From: Paramuribaculum sp.
GTDB lineage: Bacteria; Bacteroidota; Bacteroidia; Bacteroidales; Muribaculaceae
Length of the DNA: 23,630 bases
Assembly: GCA_009775605.1 (NCBI GenBank)
Contig: VSPV01000027.1
Coordinates: 1-23,630 of the forward strand
Direction of reading: 5' to 3'
Part shown: positions 15,676-23,174 of the stretch, one piece after another
How positions within the stretch are numbered: the first letter of the stretch is position 1
Layout: every line of letters starts with the position of its first letter
The notes under the pieces: generated by a model
The model's input: the letters and a program-made list of their open reading frames with translations, nothing else
What the model was told of the DNA's origin: nothing
Databases searched by the model: none
Made by a program: the position numbers and the translations under genes

Positions 15676-17139
15676 TCACATTCTGGGACCCTTGGGCTTG
15701 CGCTGCTGCTCCTGCTGAGCCTTGTTCTTAGGCTCAGTCTGATACTTCTGGAGCGGCTCTGCGACGTGCTTTGTAGCCTCGTTGGTCAGACCGTCGTTGT
15801 TGACCGCTTTCTGGGTCTTCGACTCTTCGGCGACCTTGACACGCGGGTCGTTTAGCGATGTGGTGGGACGCTGCTTGTCGGGGTTGAACTGGAGATAGAC
15901 GGTACATGGCTGTCCTTTCTTATCGACCATGTCGGTCATTACTACCACCTTGCCGGCGGCATAGTCCGCCTGCTGCTGGGGAGTCATCGGGACACCGGCC
16001 CATTTTGAGATAGGCTTGATCTGCCCGTCCTTTGTAAGCCACGAGTTCTGTTGCTGTCCCTTGGACTGCTGTTGCTGTTCCTTCTGCTCCATGCGGCGGG
16101 CGCCCCCGGGAACAAACTCGACACCCTTGCGGTCGGCCGATACCTGAAGCACGACATTGTAGGTTCTTCCGTTCTTGTCGGAGATTTCCTTGGGTGGGAG
16201 CGGTTTACCCTCTTTGAGTTGCATGACCTCTGCGATGGTCAGCTTGGTCTGACCGATTGTATCGCGGATAAAAACATCCTTGACCGGGACAGATACCACC
16301 TCATTGGTCAGGCGGTCGATGCTGACATAGGAGGGAACCTTGTTGCCGTTCTTGTCGGTCAGTTCCACGACCTTGCCGAGATTGCCGGTCTCGCGGAGTG
16401 CGGCTTTGTCTTCCTTGGTGAACTCGTAACCCTCGAACTTCTGGTCGAGCTTGGGCTCGCGGTGAATGAAGTGAGGAACCACCTTCACGTTGCCGTCGGG
16501 ATCCGTGCGGAACGACAGGCGGGCGTCGATGGGAAACTTTTCGCCGGCGAATGTCGGTGTCACGGTGACGAGCTTCGACTTGCGGTTGTAGAGCATCTCC
16601 TTCAGGTCACCGCTCTTTTCCAGCGCATCGCGGTCGATACCCCATTTCTCTTTGAGGCTCGCCCAGTCGATTTTGCTTTCGTCGATTGCCGAGTGCTTAA
16701 ACTCCTTGTCGGGAGCCTGTGCATTGTCGGTGGCTGCTGCCTGAGCGGGCTGCTCCGCCGGTGCCGCTGCCTGCTGAGGCTGTTCGACTTTCTGCTCAGC
16801 CGTCGGAAGCTCGACCTTGTTGTTTTTGAGCATTTCGGCATTAGCCTCAGGGTCTTTGGCAAGGTCGCCGATTACGGTGCCGACAGTATCGTATCGGTCA
16901 GCGGGGACACGGAAGAATCCGAATGTCGTGGGGTTCTGGCACTGACGAACAAAGTTCGACAGGAATGCCTCGATGGGGTTCTGACCTTTCTGGAATTTCA
17001 CGAGGTCAGAGAGTTTTGCCGACTTTACATCGGTCATTTGGGGTGTGCCGTCCTCTTTGAGTCCGGTTACTGCGCCTACCTCGCCGGTTTCGTTGTTACG
17101 GGCGATAAGGACTTCTTCTAAATTCTGGTCTTTTGCCAT
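15676..17139 (-). CDS. DUF4099/DUF3945-domain protein of Bacteroidales ICEs
   Basis: A 487-residue soluble protein. Residues 1-110 form an N-terminal region (IARNNETGEVGAVTG; FVRQCQNPTTFGFFRV). A glutamine/alanine-rich linker spans 113-145. Residues about 152-233 resemble DUF4099 (IDESKIDWASLKEKWGI...LYNRKSKLVTVTP). Residues about 237-345 resemble DUF3945 (FEGYEFTKEDKAALRETGNLGKVVEL...NEVVSVPVKDVFI), with a related unit at about 374-422 (ISKWAGVPMTPQQQADYAAGK). A Q/K-rich C-terminus ends the protein. No catalytic motif is visible. The repeated units have the form 'enlarge, then replace a ligand', suggesting a binding or scaffold role; the molecular function is unknown. It lies between the excisionase-like and topoisomerase-like genes in the same direction, consistent with the usual ICE arrangement. 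Confidence 0.8.
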   Translation of the reverse strand: MAKDQNLEEVLIARNNETGEVGAVTGLKEDGTPQMTDVKSAKLSDLVKFQKGQNPIEAFLSNFVRQCQNPTTFGFFRVPADRYDTVGTVIGDLAKDPEANAEMLKNNKVELPTAEQKVEQPQQAAAPAEQPAQAAATDNAQAPDKEFKHSAIDESKIDWASLKEKWGIDRDALEKSGDLKEMLYNRKSKLVTVTPTFAGEKFPIDARLSFRTDPDGNVKVVPHFIHREPKLDQKFEGYEFTKEDKAALRETGNLGKVVELTDKNGNKVPSYVSIDRLTNEVVSVPVKDVFIRDTIGQTKLTIAEVMQLKEGKPLPPKEISDKNGRTYNVVLQVSADRKGVEFVPGGARRMEQKEQQQQSKGQQQNSWLTKDGQIKPISKWAGVPMTPQQQADYAAGKVVVMTDMVDKKGQPCTVYLQFNPDKQRPTTSLNDPRVKVAEESKTQKAVNNDGLTNEATKHVAEPLQKYQTEPKNKAQQEQQRKPKGPRM

Positions 17140-17170
17140 AAATTAAAAAGTGTTTTGGGTTAGAAACTTG

Positions 17171-17212
17171 CGCCGTTGCCGACGCGATATTTATTGTGTG
17201 TGTAGTGTGTGT
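17171..17212 (-). promoter_or_regulatory. leader of the DUF3945 gene: GNRA hairpin and CA-rich tract
   Basis: On the minus strand a CA-rich tract (17195-17212, overlapping the upstream stop) is followed by GCGTCGGCAACGGCGC (17171-17186). That sequence gives a 6-bp stem with one G-T pair around a GCAA tetraloop. A similar CA tract followed by a small hairpin precedes DUF1896. The AACCACTRAATCC box is not present here. Confidence 0.4.
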
Positions 17213-17562
17213 CACGCATTGAGAGTAGAAAACAACTCGATTACATCAGCCTTGCGGTATGAAATCTTGCTGTTAGTGCCCTTATTTGACTTATAGCCGG
17301 TAATTCTTCCGGCCTTACGATGACGGTACATCGTTTTGCGGTCAACATGGTATCTCTCACAGACCTGTTTCTCAGTCCACATTTCTTCCTCGGGATCGAG
17401 AATACCGAAGCCCTGAAAGGCATCTTTGACGGACTTGACCGCATGGTCGATTCTGTTATGAACCCCGTCTTTGAGGTCTCGTACTTCCCGGCGAATCTCG
17501 GTCAGCATCTGGTGGAGAATGTCGAACTCGACAGATGTAATTTGTGGCGTTTTTGTTTTCAT
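17212..17562 (-). CDS. excisionase-like helix-turn-helix DNA-binding protein
   Basis: A 116-residue protein. Residues 1-50 form a helical N-terminus (LHQMLTEIRREVRDLKDGVHNRIDHAVKSV), probably a dimerising coiled coil. Residues about 61-113 form a winged helix-turn-helix of the MerR/excisionase type: MWTEKQVCERYHVDRKTMYRHRKAGRI, then a basic wing and ISYRKADVIELF. Such small HTH proteins in Bacteroidales ICEs act as excision factors or regulators. It is the first gene of the minus-strand block and is divergent from a second HTH gene. Its leader contains a hairpin with a T run and the AATCACTAAATCC box 9 bases before the ATG. The direct target sites are unknown. Confidence 0.85.
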   Translation of the reverse strand: MKTKTPQITSVEFDILHQMLTEIRREVRDLKDGVHNRIDHAVKSVKDAFQGFGILDPEEEMWTEKQVCERYHVDRKTMYRHRKAGRITGYKSNKGTNSKISYRKADVIELFSTLNA

Positions 17563-17571
17563 ATTATCTTT

Positions 17572-17584
17572 GGATTTAGTGATT
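17572..17584 (-). promoter_or_regulatory. AATCACTAAATCC leader box before the minus-strand HTH gene
   Basis: On the minus strand AATCACTAAATCC ends 9 bases before the ATG at 17562. It matches the boxes before DUF1896 and the topoisomerase-like gene in 11-12 of 13 bases. Confidence 0.5.
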
Positions 17585-17609
17585 TACGCCACGAATTTCG
17601 CCAATCCCG

Positions 17610-17643
17610 AAAAATCTACTTAGGTACTACCTCGGGTAGTTCC
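17610..17643 (-). terminator. leader hairpin before the minus-strand HTH gene
   Basis: GGTACTACC (17623-17631) and GGTAGTTCC (17635-17643) form a stem of nine positions with one mismatch and a three-base loop. On the minus strand it is followed by a T5 run (17610-17614). It lies about 50-80 bases before the ATG and fits an attenuator or upstream terminator. Confidence 0.5.
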
Positions 17644-18080
17644 CTGTATTTTCCTTCATATTTAAGATTTTTTAAGACATTCATCTGTCTGAAAATTGGG
17701 CATAGTTTTAGCCGTCCCGGAGAACATAGTCTTTCGGGATATTTTTAATTCAATCCTAAATATAGGGAGTTGGGGCTTTCCGCTTTTTCTTTTTGACGGG
17801 TGCAATCCATCGGTCATTCTGATTCGCGACTCAGACCAATAAATCGCTTTTCAACCGTAGCGGTTTCGTGCCGGTTTCGATTATGAAACAACGAGACCCA
17901 CACTGTTTGTTTACGGCAATTTCGCAAGTTGGGGCATGTTGGGGAACGTGTGGGACATATAGGGAAATCGCTGACTTTCAGCAATCAATTTTAATACTTC
18001 TTTTGTTACACGTTCAAAACCGGAGGCGGTAATCCAGCAAAATGCCTCCAACAATCCCCGCCATACACGGATGCAATAAT
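17644..18080. promoter_or_regulatory. regulatory intergenic region between divergent HTH genes
   Basis: No gene is visible. Short repeats are: GTTGGGG at 17769-17775, 17938-17944 and 17948-17954 (the last two 10 bp apart); CGGTTTCG at 17861-17868 and 17872-17879 (11 bp apart); and TTTCGCAAGTT at 17930-17940, repeated at 18465-18475. A plus-strand terminator-like hairpin lies at 17715-17739 with T5 at 17742-17746. GGAGGC (18022-18027) can pair with GCCTCC (18044-18049), or the overlapping GGCGG (18025-18029) with CCGCC (18058-18062), so the two stems exclude each other. The helical-turn spacing suggests operator sites for the flanking HTH proteins. An origin of transfer cannot be excluded. Confidence 0.45.
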
Positions 18081-18110
18081 GACAGCCTTTAGTCCGGAAT
18101 AAAGGCTGTC
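18081..18110 (+). promoter_or_regulatory. leader hairpin before the plus-strand HTH gene
   Basis: A perfect 11-bp stem (GACAGCCTTTA 18081-18091, TAAAGGCTGTC 18100-18110) with an 8-base loop. Only two T follow, so it is a weak terminator and more likely a regulatory hairpin. An ACCCACTAAACCC box (18138-18150) lies downstream, 7 bases before the chosen ATG, echoing the minus-strand leaders. Confidence 0.55.
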
Positions 18111-18157
18111 TTGATAATCACGTGTTCATGGCAAAACACCCACTAAACCCACCCAAT

Positions 18158-18454
18158 ATGTTACAAAATAAATGTACTCTCAACGACAGTGAGATTCTTC
18201 GTCGAATACTCACGTTGCTCGAATCGGGCTGTTCAGGCCCTCCCTCTAAAAAATATCGAGTCTATAATAATCGAGAGATAATGGAACTCTTGAATATAAA
18301 GACCGAGTATCTTAAAAAATTACGGGATAACGGATATATAGGTTACTCTCGTCATGGAGATAAATATTGGTACACTCAGGAAGACGTTGACCGATTTCTC
18401 AGAAGATTTCATTACAGAGACTTTGCTCCTTCTAATAAACTCCCGGAATTATAA
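18158..18454 (+). CDS. helix-turn-helix (excisionase/MerR-type) DNA-binding protein
   Basis: I choose the ATG at 18158 (98 residues), because the leader box ends 7 bases before it. GTG 18122 or ATG 18128 would add 10-12 residues with no helix. Residues about 33-85 form a winged HTH of the excisionase family: YRVYNNREIMELLNIKTEYLKKLRDNGYIGYSRHGDKYWYTQEDVDRFLRR, with a recognition helix and a short aromatic wing. It is related in form to the minus-strand HTH protein, and the two genes diverge from one regulatory region. It may control excision, the minus-strand operon or the following cargo genes. None of these roles is shown. Confidence 0.82.
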   Translation: MLQNKCTLNDSEILRRILTLLESGCSGPPSKKYRVYNNREIMELLNIKTEYLKKLRDNGYIGYSRHGDKYWYTQEDVDRFLRRFHYRDFAPSNKLPEL

Positions 18455-18464
18455 TTTATTCAAG

Positions 18465-18483
18465 TTTCGCAAGTTCAACTTGC
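18465..18483. promoter_or_regulatory. 15-bp palindrome and shared motif upstream of the cargo operon
   Basis: GCAAGTTCAACTTGC (18469-18483) is a perfect odd palindrome. It overlaps TTTCGCAAGTT (18465-18475), which also occurs at 17930-17940 before the HTH gene. It lies about 130 bases before the lipoprotein start and may be a repressor site. A near-consensus -7 element, TCACTTTG, lies at 18555-18562. Confidence 0.45.
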
Positions 18484-18609
18484 TGATTTCAGGGCGATGA
18501 GATAAAAATCCGTTTCATACACTCACGGCGACAGTTCATACATCGTTCGGCAATTCACTTTGTCGGGCGATTTTTTTGACCGAAATTCGCATTATAAATC
18601 TGACTCGAC

Positions 18610-19671
18610 ATGAAGCATACGATTCCATTTATAACAATCCTTTTAATGATTGTCGCATCATGCTCCCGGACTCTGCCACCGCAGGTTCACGAGGAGGTAA
18701 ATTCTGTGTACTATTGGAAAACTGTTTTTCACCTTGACAGTGCCGACATCGCTTTTATAAAAAAACATGACATAGGGCGGATATATCTTCGCATGTTCGA
18801 TGTTTCGGAAGATACTTATGCCCATGCGATAGATGAAAAAACCGTTCCGAATGCTTCGGTCAGGATTGATTACCCCGATAATTATTTAATAGAGGATTCT
18901 CTAAGTGACAAGGAATTTGTCCCGGTTGTATATATCACACTAAACGCACTGAAAGCGATGAAAGGGCATGAAGGGACACTCGCACGAAATATTGTGACAC
19001 GCGTCAGAAATATGTGCGAGTACAACGGCATACCCAATGTTGCTGAGCTGCAACTGGATTGCGACTGGACACAATCCACCGAAAAATCCTACTTTGCACT
19101 TTGTGATTCAGTTAAATTCAGCATCGCAGATCTGCAATTGCCTTGGCGACTGAGCTCTACCATAAGACTACATCAATTATCCGGCAATGTGCCTCCAGTT
19201 GACAATGGCGTATTGATGGTATATAATACAGGGAGTTTCAACGACCCTGATGCCGCAAACTCCATCATTGCCGCAAAAGATGTGGAGCCGTATCTCAGGC
19301 ACCTGCCGGACTATCAGCTTCACCTTGATGTGGCATACCCTGCCTATTCATGGCAACTGCTATTTCGCCGACGGCAGTTTATCGGACTGTTGAATGGGCT
19401 TAACTTGACAGATACCACACAATTTTCACCTCGTGGCGGAAATGTCTATATCGCCAATCGCGACATTCCGTATAATGATCGCTTGATTCTCAAGGGCGAT
19501 ATGGTGCGAGAGGAGACCTCGGAGTACGAGGATATTTCAAAAGTTAAGCGTATGATTGACACTAAACTTTTAAGACGAAAACATTCAAATATCTTATATC
19601 ATCTTGATTCAAAGAACCTTTCCAAATATTCCGATAATGAAGTCAACGAAATTTTATCAGTTTCTGAGTAG
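18610..19671 (+). CDS. DUF3142-family lipoprotein
   Basis: A 353-residue lipoprotein: signal sequence with lipobox IVAS followed by C18, so it should be anchored in the membrane. Residues about 30-300 match the DUF3142 pattern: VYYWKTVF (33-40), RIYLRMFDV (57-65), VPVVYITLNAL, then QLDCDWTQSTEKSYF (148-162), STIRLHQL (183-190), PPVDNGVLMVYNTGSF (195-210) and HLDVAYPAYSWQLLFR (238-253). The buried acidic residues D150 and D152 and the strand-by-strand spacing suggest a TIM-barrel, glycosidase-like fold, but catalysis is not demonstrated for this family as far as I know. It overlaps the next gene by 35 bases, so the two form an operon. It is cargo, unrelated to known transfer functions. Confidence 0.85.
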   Translation: MKHTIPFITILLMIVASCSRTLPPQVHEEVNSVYYWKTVFHLDSADIAFIKKHDIGRIYLRMFDVSEDTYAHAIDEKTVPNASVRIDYPDNYLIEDSLSDKEFVPVVYITLNALKAMKGHEGTLARNIVTRVRNMCEYNGIPNVAELQLDCDWTQSTEKSYFALCDSVKFSIADLQLPWRLSSTIRLHQLSGNVPPVDNGVLMVYNTGSFNDPDAANSIIAAKDVEPYLRHLPDYQLHLDVAYPAYSWQLLFRRRQFIGLLNGLNLTDTTQFSPRGGNVYIANRDIPYNDRLILKGDMVREETSEYEDISKVKRMIDTKLLRRKHSNILYHLDSKNLSKYSDNEVNEILSVSE

Positions 19672-21787
19672 CCTGATACTTTTTGCATTATGTGCAATCG
19701 AATCTTACGCCTGTGGACCTTACAATCCGATAATACCCACTCCTGAGTTTTTCGGTCTGACCGAACCCCATAAGAATATGTCGGAATATGAGCGGGAGGA
19801 AAACCTGCGTTTGTGGCAATCTTTGACATCCGACCGCATTCCGCTTGCCGACATTGAGGAGGCTGTATATCGTGATTCATGGAGTCGATTTTATGATCAT
19901 ACCGGCTACAAGCCGGCGAAAACAGAAAATCTGTTTTACATTTATCTGAGAAATTCAAGCGACGGTGAAATAACGGATTTTCTCGGTACCGCTAAGATTC
20001 TGGAAGAAAGATGGAAAGAGATACGTTCGCCTTGGTACTATCCCCGCAATCGAGACCATACCGGAAATACTGGTGATTTTTATGGTATTATAGAGCGATG
20101 CAAGGCCTACAATGGCGAGCGGTTGAAAGACCGCTACGCATTGCAGGTGGCGAGAGCGTTGTTCGCTTCGCGAGACTATGCCGGTTGTATAGAATATACC
20201 GACTCGGCTTTTGCCGACATCCCCGATTCTAATCTGATGAAACGTATGGCTCTGAGATATGCAGCCGGATGCTGGAACAGGCTTGGCGACAAGAATCGTG
20301 CAGATTCCATTTTTGCCAAATCCGGTGACATCTGGTCCCTATCCGTTGAAGACCCGGTGAAATTTATGGCAGAAAGAAATCCCAATGCACCTCAATTGAT
20401 AGATTATATTCGCGGCAATGCCACAGATACCACATTCATGCAGGGAATCAGACCCATTGTTGTTCAGCTTTTGAAAAACAATGAAGTGACATGCCGTGCA
20501 GATTGGAATTTTGTAATTGCATATATCGACAACGAGTTTAACAACAATAAATCGGTCGCACGACAAAATATTCATAAGGCATTGAAAGAAAAATTCTCAT
20601 CTGATGAATTGGAAAGTCTTGCCCGCACATATAAGATGAAACTTGATGCATCGGTTGGAGATATATCGAATTTACTTGCTGACCTCAAATGGTTAGAGAA
20701 AAAGACAGACGTACTCATTCCTGATGCTGGGGAGTGGATAAGAAGATGTAGGAACATAATATACGTTGACTGGATTCCGAAATTATGGAAGAACAAGGAT
20801 TACAGCACTGCCATACTCCTTTGTGCATACGCCGACAATCTTGCTCCGTCCGAACAATGGCATGAGGCGTGGACTAACGTGGGATGGCACGTTTATTGGT
20901 TGCCAACTCAGGTTTTGAATGTTTCTGATATGCGTGAAAGCGAAGAATATGCGAATCATATAGATTATGGTAGTCTGTCTTTCCAAATGATGGGAAGTCT
21001 ATCGTCAATGCAACTCGCTTCTACCTATAATCGTATTCTCACAGATACGCCTTTATATAGTTTCCTTAGATGCAAAGTACGCACCGATAAAGATTATTAC
21101 TATGAGCTGATTGGAACACTCGCACTTAGGGAAGAAAACTACAGTAGAGCCATAACTTACTTGTCAAAAGTCAGTGAGCATTACCTTAAAACAATGAATA
21201 TCGACAAGGACGGCTATCTTTGCAGGAACCCCTTCACGCCATATCCTTCGAGATGGGAAGTGGTGACACCCACTTACGCCGGAGCCGAGCCGTGGGAAAT
21301 AGAAAGTCAGGCAATGGGACATACCAATAAGTCGAATCCATATGCGAAATTGAATTTCGCTCGCAGGATGCAGGAATATAAACGAAAGATGACGTATGGC
21401 CATACTTCAGATGAGAGAGGGCTGGCACGGTTGATGTATGCGATAGGAAGACGTAACTCGTTTGAGGAATGTTGGGCACTTACACAATATTGGAGAGGTG
21501 GGTGTACTGGTATCTTTGAGCCTGACCTACAATACTGGGAAGACGATTTCGCACTAAAACGCTACGCTTTTCTTTACGATTATGACGAGACCATCGGGCA
21601 TAAGACTACCGAAAACATCTATGACCAAGAACTAAAAGCATCACTTGATATGCTTACGACAGATGAAGCAAAAGCAGAGGCTCAATATATCCTGAATAAT
21701 CTCGTGACTATTGTTAAATATTACGGGGACACATCAATCGGCAAGTACGTAAAAACATCTTGTGACAATTGGCAATCATGGCTTTAG
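19637..21787 (+). CDS. exported helical (TPR-like) partner of the DUF3142 lipoprotein
   Basis: The ATG at 19637 gives 716 residues starting MKSTKFYQFLSSLILFALCAIESYACGPY, a clear export signal. A start at 19604 would put 11 polar residues before it. The Cys26 context (ESYAC) is not a standard lipobox, so either a cleaved signal or an atypical lipoprotein is possible. A CGPYNPIIPTPEFFG motif follows. Most of the chain is helical, with TPR-like pairs at about 165-235 and 485-520 (LIGTLALREENYSRAITYLSKVSEHYLK). A conserved-looking block lies at about 570-625 (KLNFARRMQEYKRKM...GLARLMYAIGRRNSFEECWALTQYWRGG). I do not recognise a named family. The 35-base overlap with the lipoprotein gene implies coupled production and a shared envelope job. 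Confidence 0.8.
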   Translation: MKSTKFYQFLSSLILFALCAIESYACGPYNPIIPTPEFFGLTEPHKNMSEYEREENLRLWQSLTSDRIPLADIEEAVYRDSWSRFYDHTGYKPAKTENLFYIYLRNSSDGEITDFLGTAKILEERWKEIRSPWYYPRNRDHTGNTGDFYGIIERCKAYNGERLKDRYALQVARALFASRDYAGCIEYTDSAFADIPDSNLMKRMALRYAAGCWNRLGDKNRADSIFAKSGDIWSLSVEDPVKFMAERNPNAPQLIDYIRGNATDTTFMQGIRPIVVQLLKNNEVTCRADWNFVIAYIDNEFNNNKSVARQNIHKALKEKFSSDELESLARTYKMKLDASVGDISNLLADLKWLEKKTDVLIPDAGEWIRRCRNIIYVDWIPKLWKNKDYSTAILLCAYADNLAPSEQWHEAWTNVGWHVYWLPTQVLNVSDMRESEEYANHIDYGSLSFQMMGSLSSMQLASTYNRILTDTPLYSFLRCKVRTDKDYYYELIGTLALREENYSRAITYLSKVSEHYLKTMNIDKDGYLCRNPFTPYPSRWEVVTPTYAGAEPWEIESQAMGHTNKSNPYAKLNFARRMQEYKRKMTYGHTSDERGLARLMYAIGRRNSFEECWALTQYWRGGCTGIFEPDLQYWEDDFALKRYAFLYDYDETIGHKTTENIYDQELKASLDMLTTDEAKAEAQYILNNLVTIVKYYGDTSIGKYVKTSCDNWQSWL

Positions 21788-21796
21788 GATGCCACC

Positions 21797-21824
21797 TTCG
21801 CCGCCTGTGGCGGCCGAAATTTTT
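21797..21824 (+). terminator. terminator of the DUF3142 operon
   Basis: TTCGCCGCC (21797-21805) pairs with GGCGGCCGAA (21809-21818), with one bulged base and a TGT loop, followed by ATTTTT. It begins 10 bases after the stop codon. Confidence 0.7.
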
Positions 21825-21833
21825 GACGAAAAC

Positions 21834-21867
21834 GAGCGGGGCAACTTCTCACGAGGTTGCTCCGCTC
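21834..21867 (-). terminator. terminator hairpin after the PcfJ-like gene
   Basis: A 12-bp stem with one G-T pair (GAGCGGGGCAAC 21834-21845, GTTGCTCCGCTC 21856-21867) and a 10-base loop lies just after the minus-strand stop at 21886. On the minus strand it is followed by GTTTTCGTCAAAAATTT, a modest T run. Confidence 0.65.
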
Positions 21868-21885
21868 TGACTATGAAATCTATTG

Positions 21886-23160
21886 TTATGCTGTTATTCT
21901 TTCTTTGATTAGGTGGGTGTTGGCGTTGATGAGTCTGATTATCCGGTCGTGGTACTCAGTATTCTGATTGCAGACTCCTCTTGACTGAACCACCTTTAGG
22001 GTTTTGAGGTCAACCTCGATGGTTTCGATTATTCTGCCGTCTATCCTCGCTGAGAAGATAAGGCTGTCCTCACGCTGGTCATAGGCAGCACTGAATAGAC
22101 ATATGTGCTGACTCTCAGCCTCCTGTCGGTATTCCTCAACGCTTTCCAATACCTTGACCTCAATTTCTCCGTCATTGATACGGATGCCGAAGAACTTTTC
22201 TTTCTGTTCCTTGAAACTCGCTTCCCTCTCTTGGGCTTTGCGGATGTCCTCGGCTTTCTTCGCCTTCTCTTGGATGGTTTGGAGTTTTCTCACATATCGG
22301 TCGTGTTCCTCTTGAAGATTGGCGGGGCAGATATATTTGGGGGATTGTATGTCCTTGCCACAGCGCTCCAACATCTTGACATAATCCATCCACATCTGCG
22401 AGTTATTGACCTTGTAGCCATTGCGGTTGGCTACCTTGATAGTGTTCCAATAGGTCTTGATGTCAGCCTTATTGGTAGGTCTATAACATAAGTATCGGAG
22501 CAATTCTATCTCGTTGGATTTCATCAGTGTCTCCGCCTTGGGGTTGGTCAGCAACTCTTGGAATAGAGTCACGGGGTGGATATGGTGGCAACTGCCTTTG
22601 AAACCATTGCGCTTGATGGTGTCAGTGACTTTGATGCGTGGGTAAACCCATTCATCTGATATGCGCTGGAAGGCTTCGTTGTCACGTCTTATCTCCAATG
22701 GAGAACCAAAGGCGAAACTGTCTATGTAGTGTCCGAGAGTTCTCTGCAATCCCACTACGGTGGTATTGCCTTTGGGGTCAATCCAATAACTGCCGATTTC
22801 AAGATAGGCTGGCTTTGCCTTCATTCCCTTGCGCATTTCAACAATCATCAGGAACATTCTGACTACCTGATAACCCTCCATAGTGGTGATTACGTTGAAA
22901 TAGGACTTATCGCGGATAACTCGGTCTTTGGTGTCCTTGATTTCTATCTGAGTGCCACATTCGGGACATAGGCACATTCCGTTTCTTGTTTCCAACCACT
23001 CGTGACCGCATTTCATGCAGGTACACATTCCGGATTTAAGTCTGTATCCGTAGTGATTGATAGTAGTGTTGAGGGCCCAATTCTTTTGGGGAGTGGTGAG
23101 CGGGCGAAGTCGCCCGTTCAGTTCCACTATATGCTTCTCTCTTAAATTTCTTGGTCTCAT
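21886..23160 (-). CDS. PcfJ-like protein with N-terminal zinc ribbon
   Basis: A 424-residue protein. A four-cysteine zinc ribbon lies at residues 48-68 (C48-x2-C51, C65-x2-C68; CMKCGHEW...CPECGTQIE). A helical middle region follows, including a charged coiled coil at about 285-325. The C-terminal part (about 280-424) has the PcfJ-like features: YICPANLQEEHDRYVRKLQ, a FFGIRINDGEIEVKVLESVEEYRQEAESQHIC segment, and GRIIETIEVDLKTLKVVQSRGVCNQNTEYHDRII. PcfJ is named from the enterococcal conjugative plasmid pCF10; its biochemical role is not known to me. It follows the PcfK-like gene after 14 bases in the same direction, so the two are co-transcribed. Confidence 0.85.
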   Translation of the reverse strand: MRPRNLREKHIVELNGRLRPLTTPQKNWALNTTINHYGYRLKSGMCTCMKCGHEWLETRNGMCLCPECGTQIEIKDTKDRVIRDKSYFNVITTMEGYQVVRMFLMIVEMRKGMKAKPAYLEIGSYWIDPKGNTTVVGLQRTLGHYIDSFAFGSPLEIRRDNEAFQRISDEWVYPRIKVTDTIKRNGFKGSCHHIHPVTLFQELLTNPKAETLMKSNEIELLRYLCYRPTNKADIKTYWNTIKVANRNGYKVNNSQMWMDYVKMLERCGKDIQSPKYICPANLQEEHDRYVRKLQTIQEKAKKAEDIRKAQEREASFKEQKEKFFGIRINDGEIEVKVLESVEEYRQEAESQHICLFSAAYDQREDSLIFSARIDGRIIETIEVDLKTLKVVQSRGVCNQNTEYHDRIIRLINANTHLIKERITA

Positions 23161-23174
23161 AGTCTTGGGGGTGT

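Noticed and set aside
16051..17121. 356-codon open frame on the plus strand
   Set aside because: It is exactly antisense to the DUF4099/DUF3945 gene, which has recognisable domains. The plus-strand product is leucine/cysteine-rich with no recognisable motif and arises from codon bias of the real gene.
17644..18080. Origin of transfer
   Set aside because: Non-coding with short repeats, but no relaxase gene is adjacent and no nick-site motif can be recognised, so it is left as an open possibility only.
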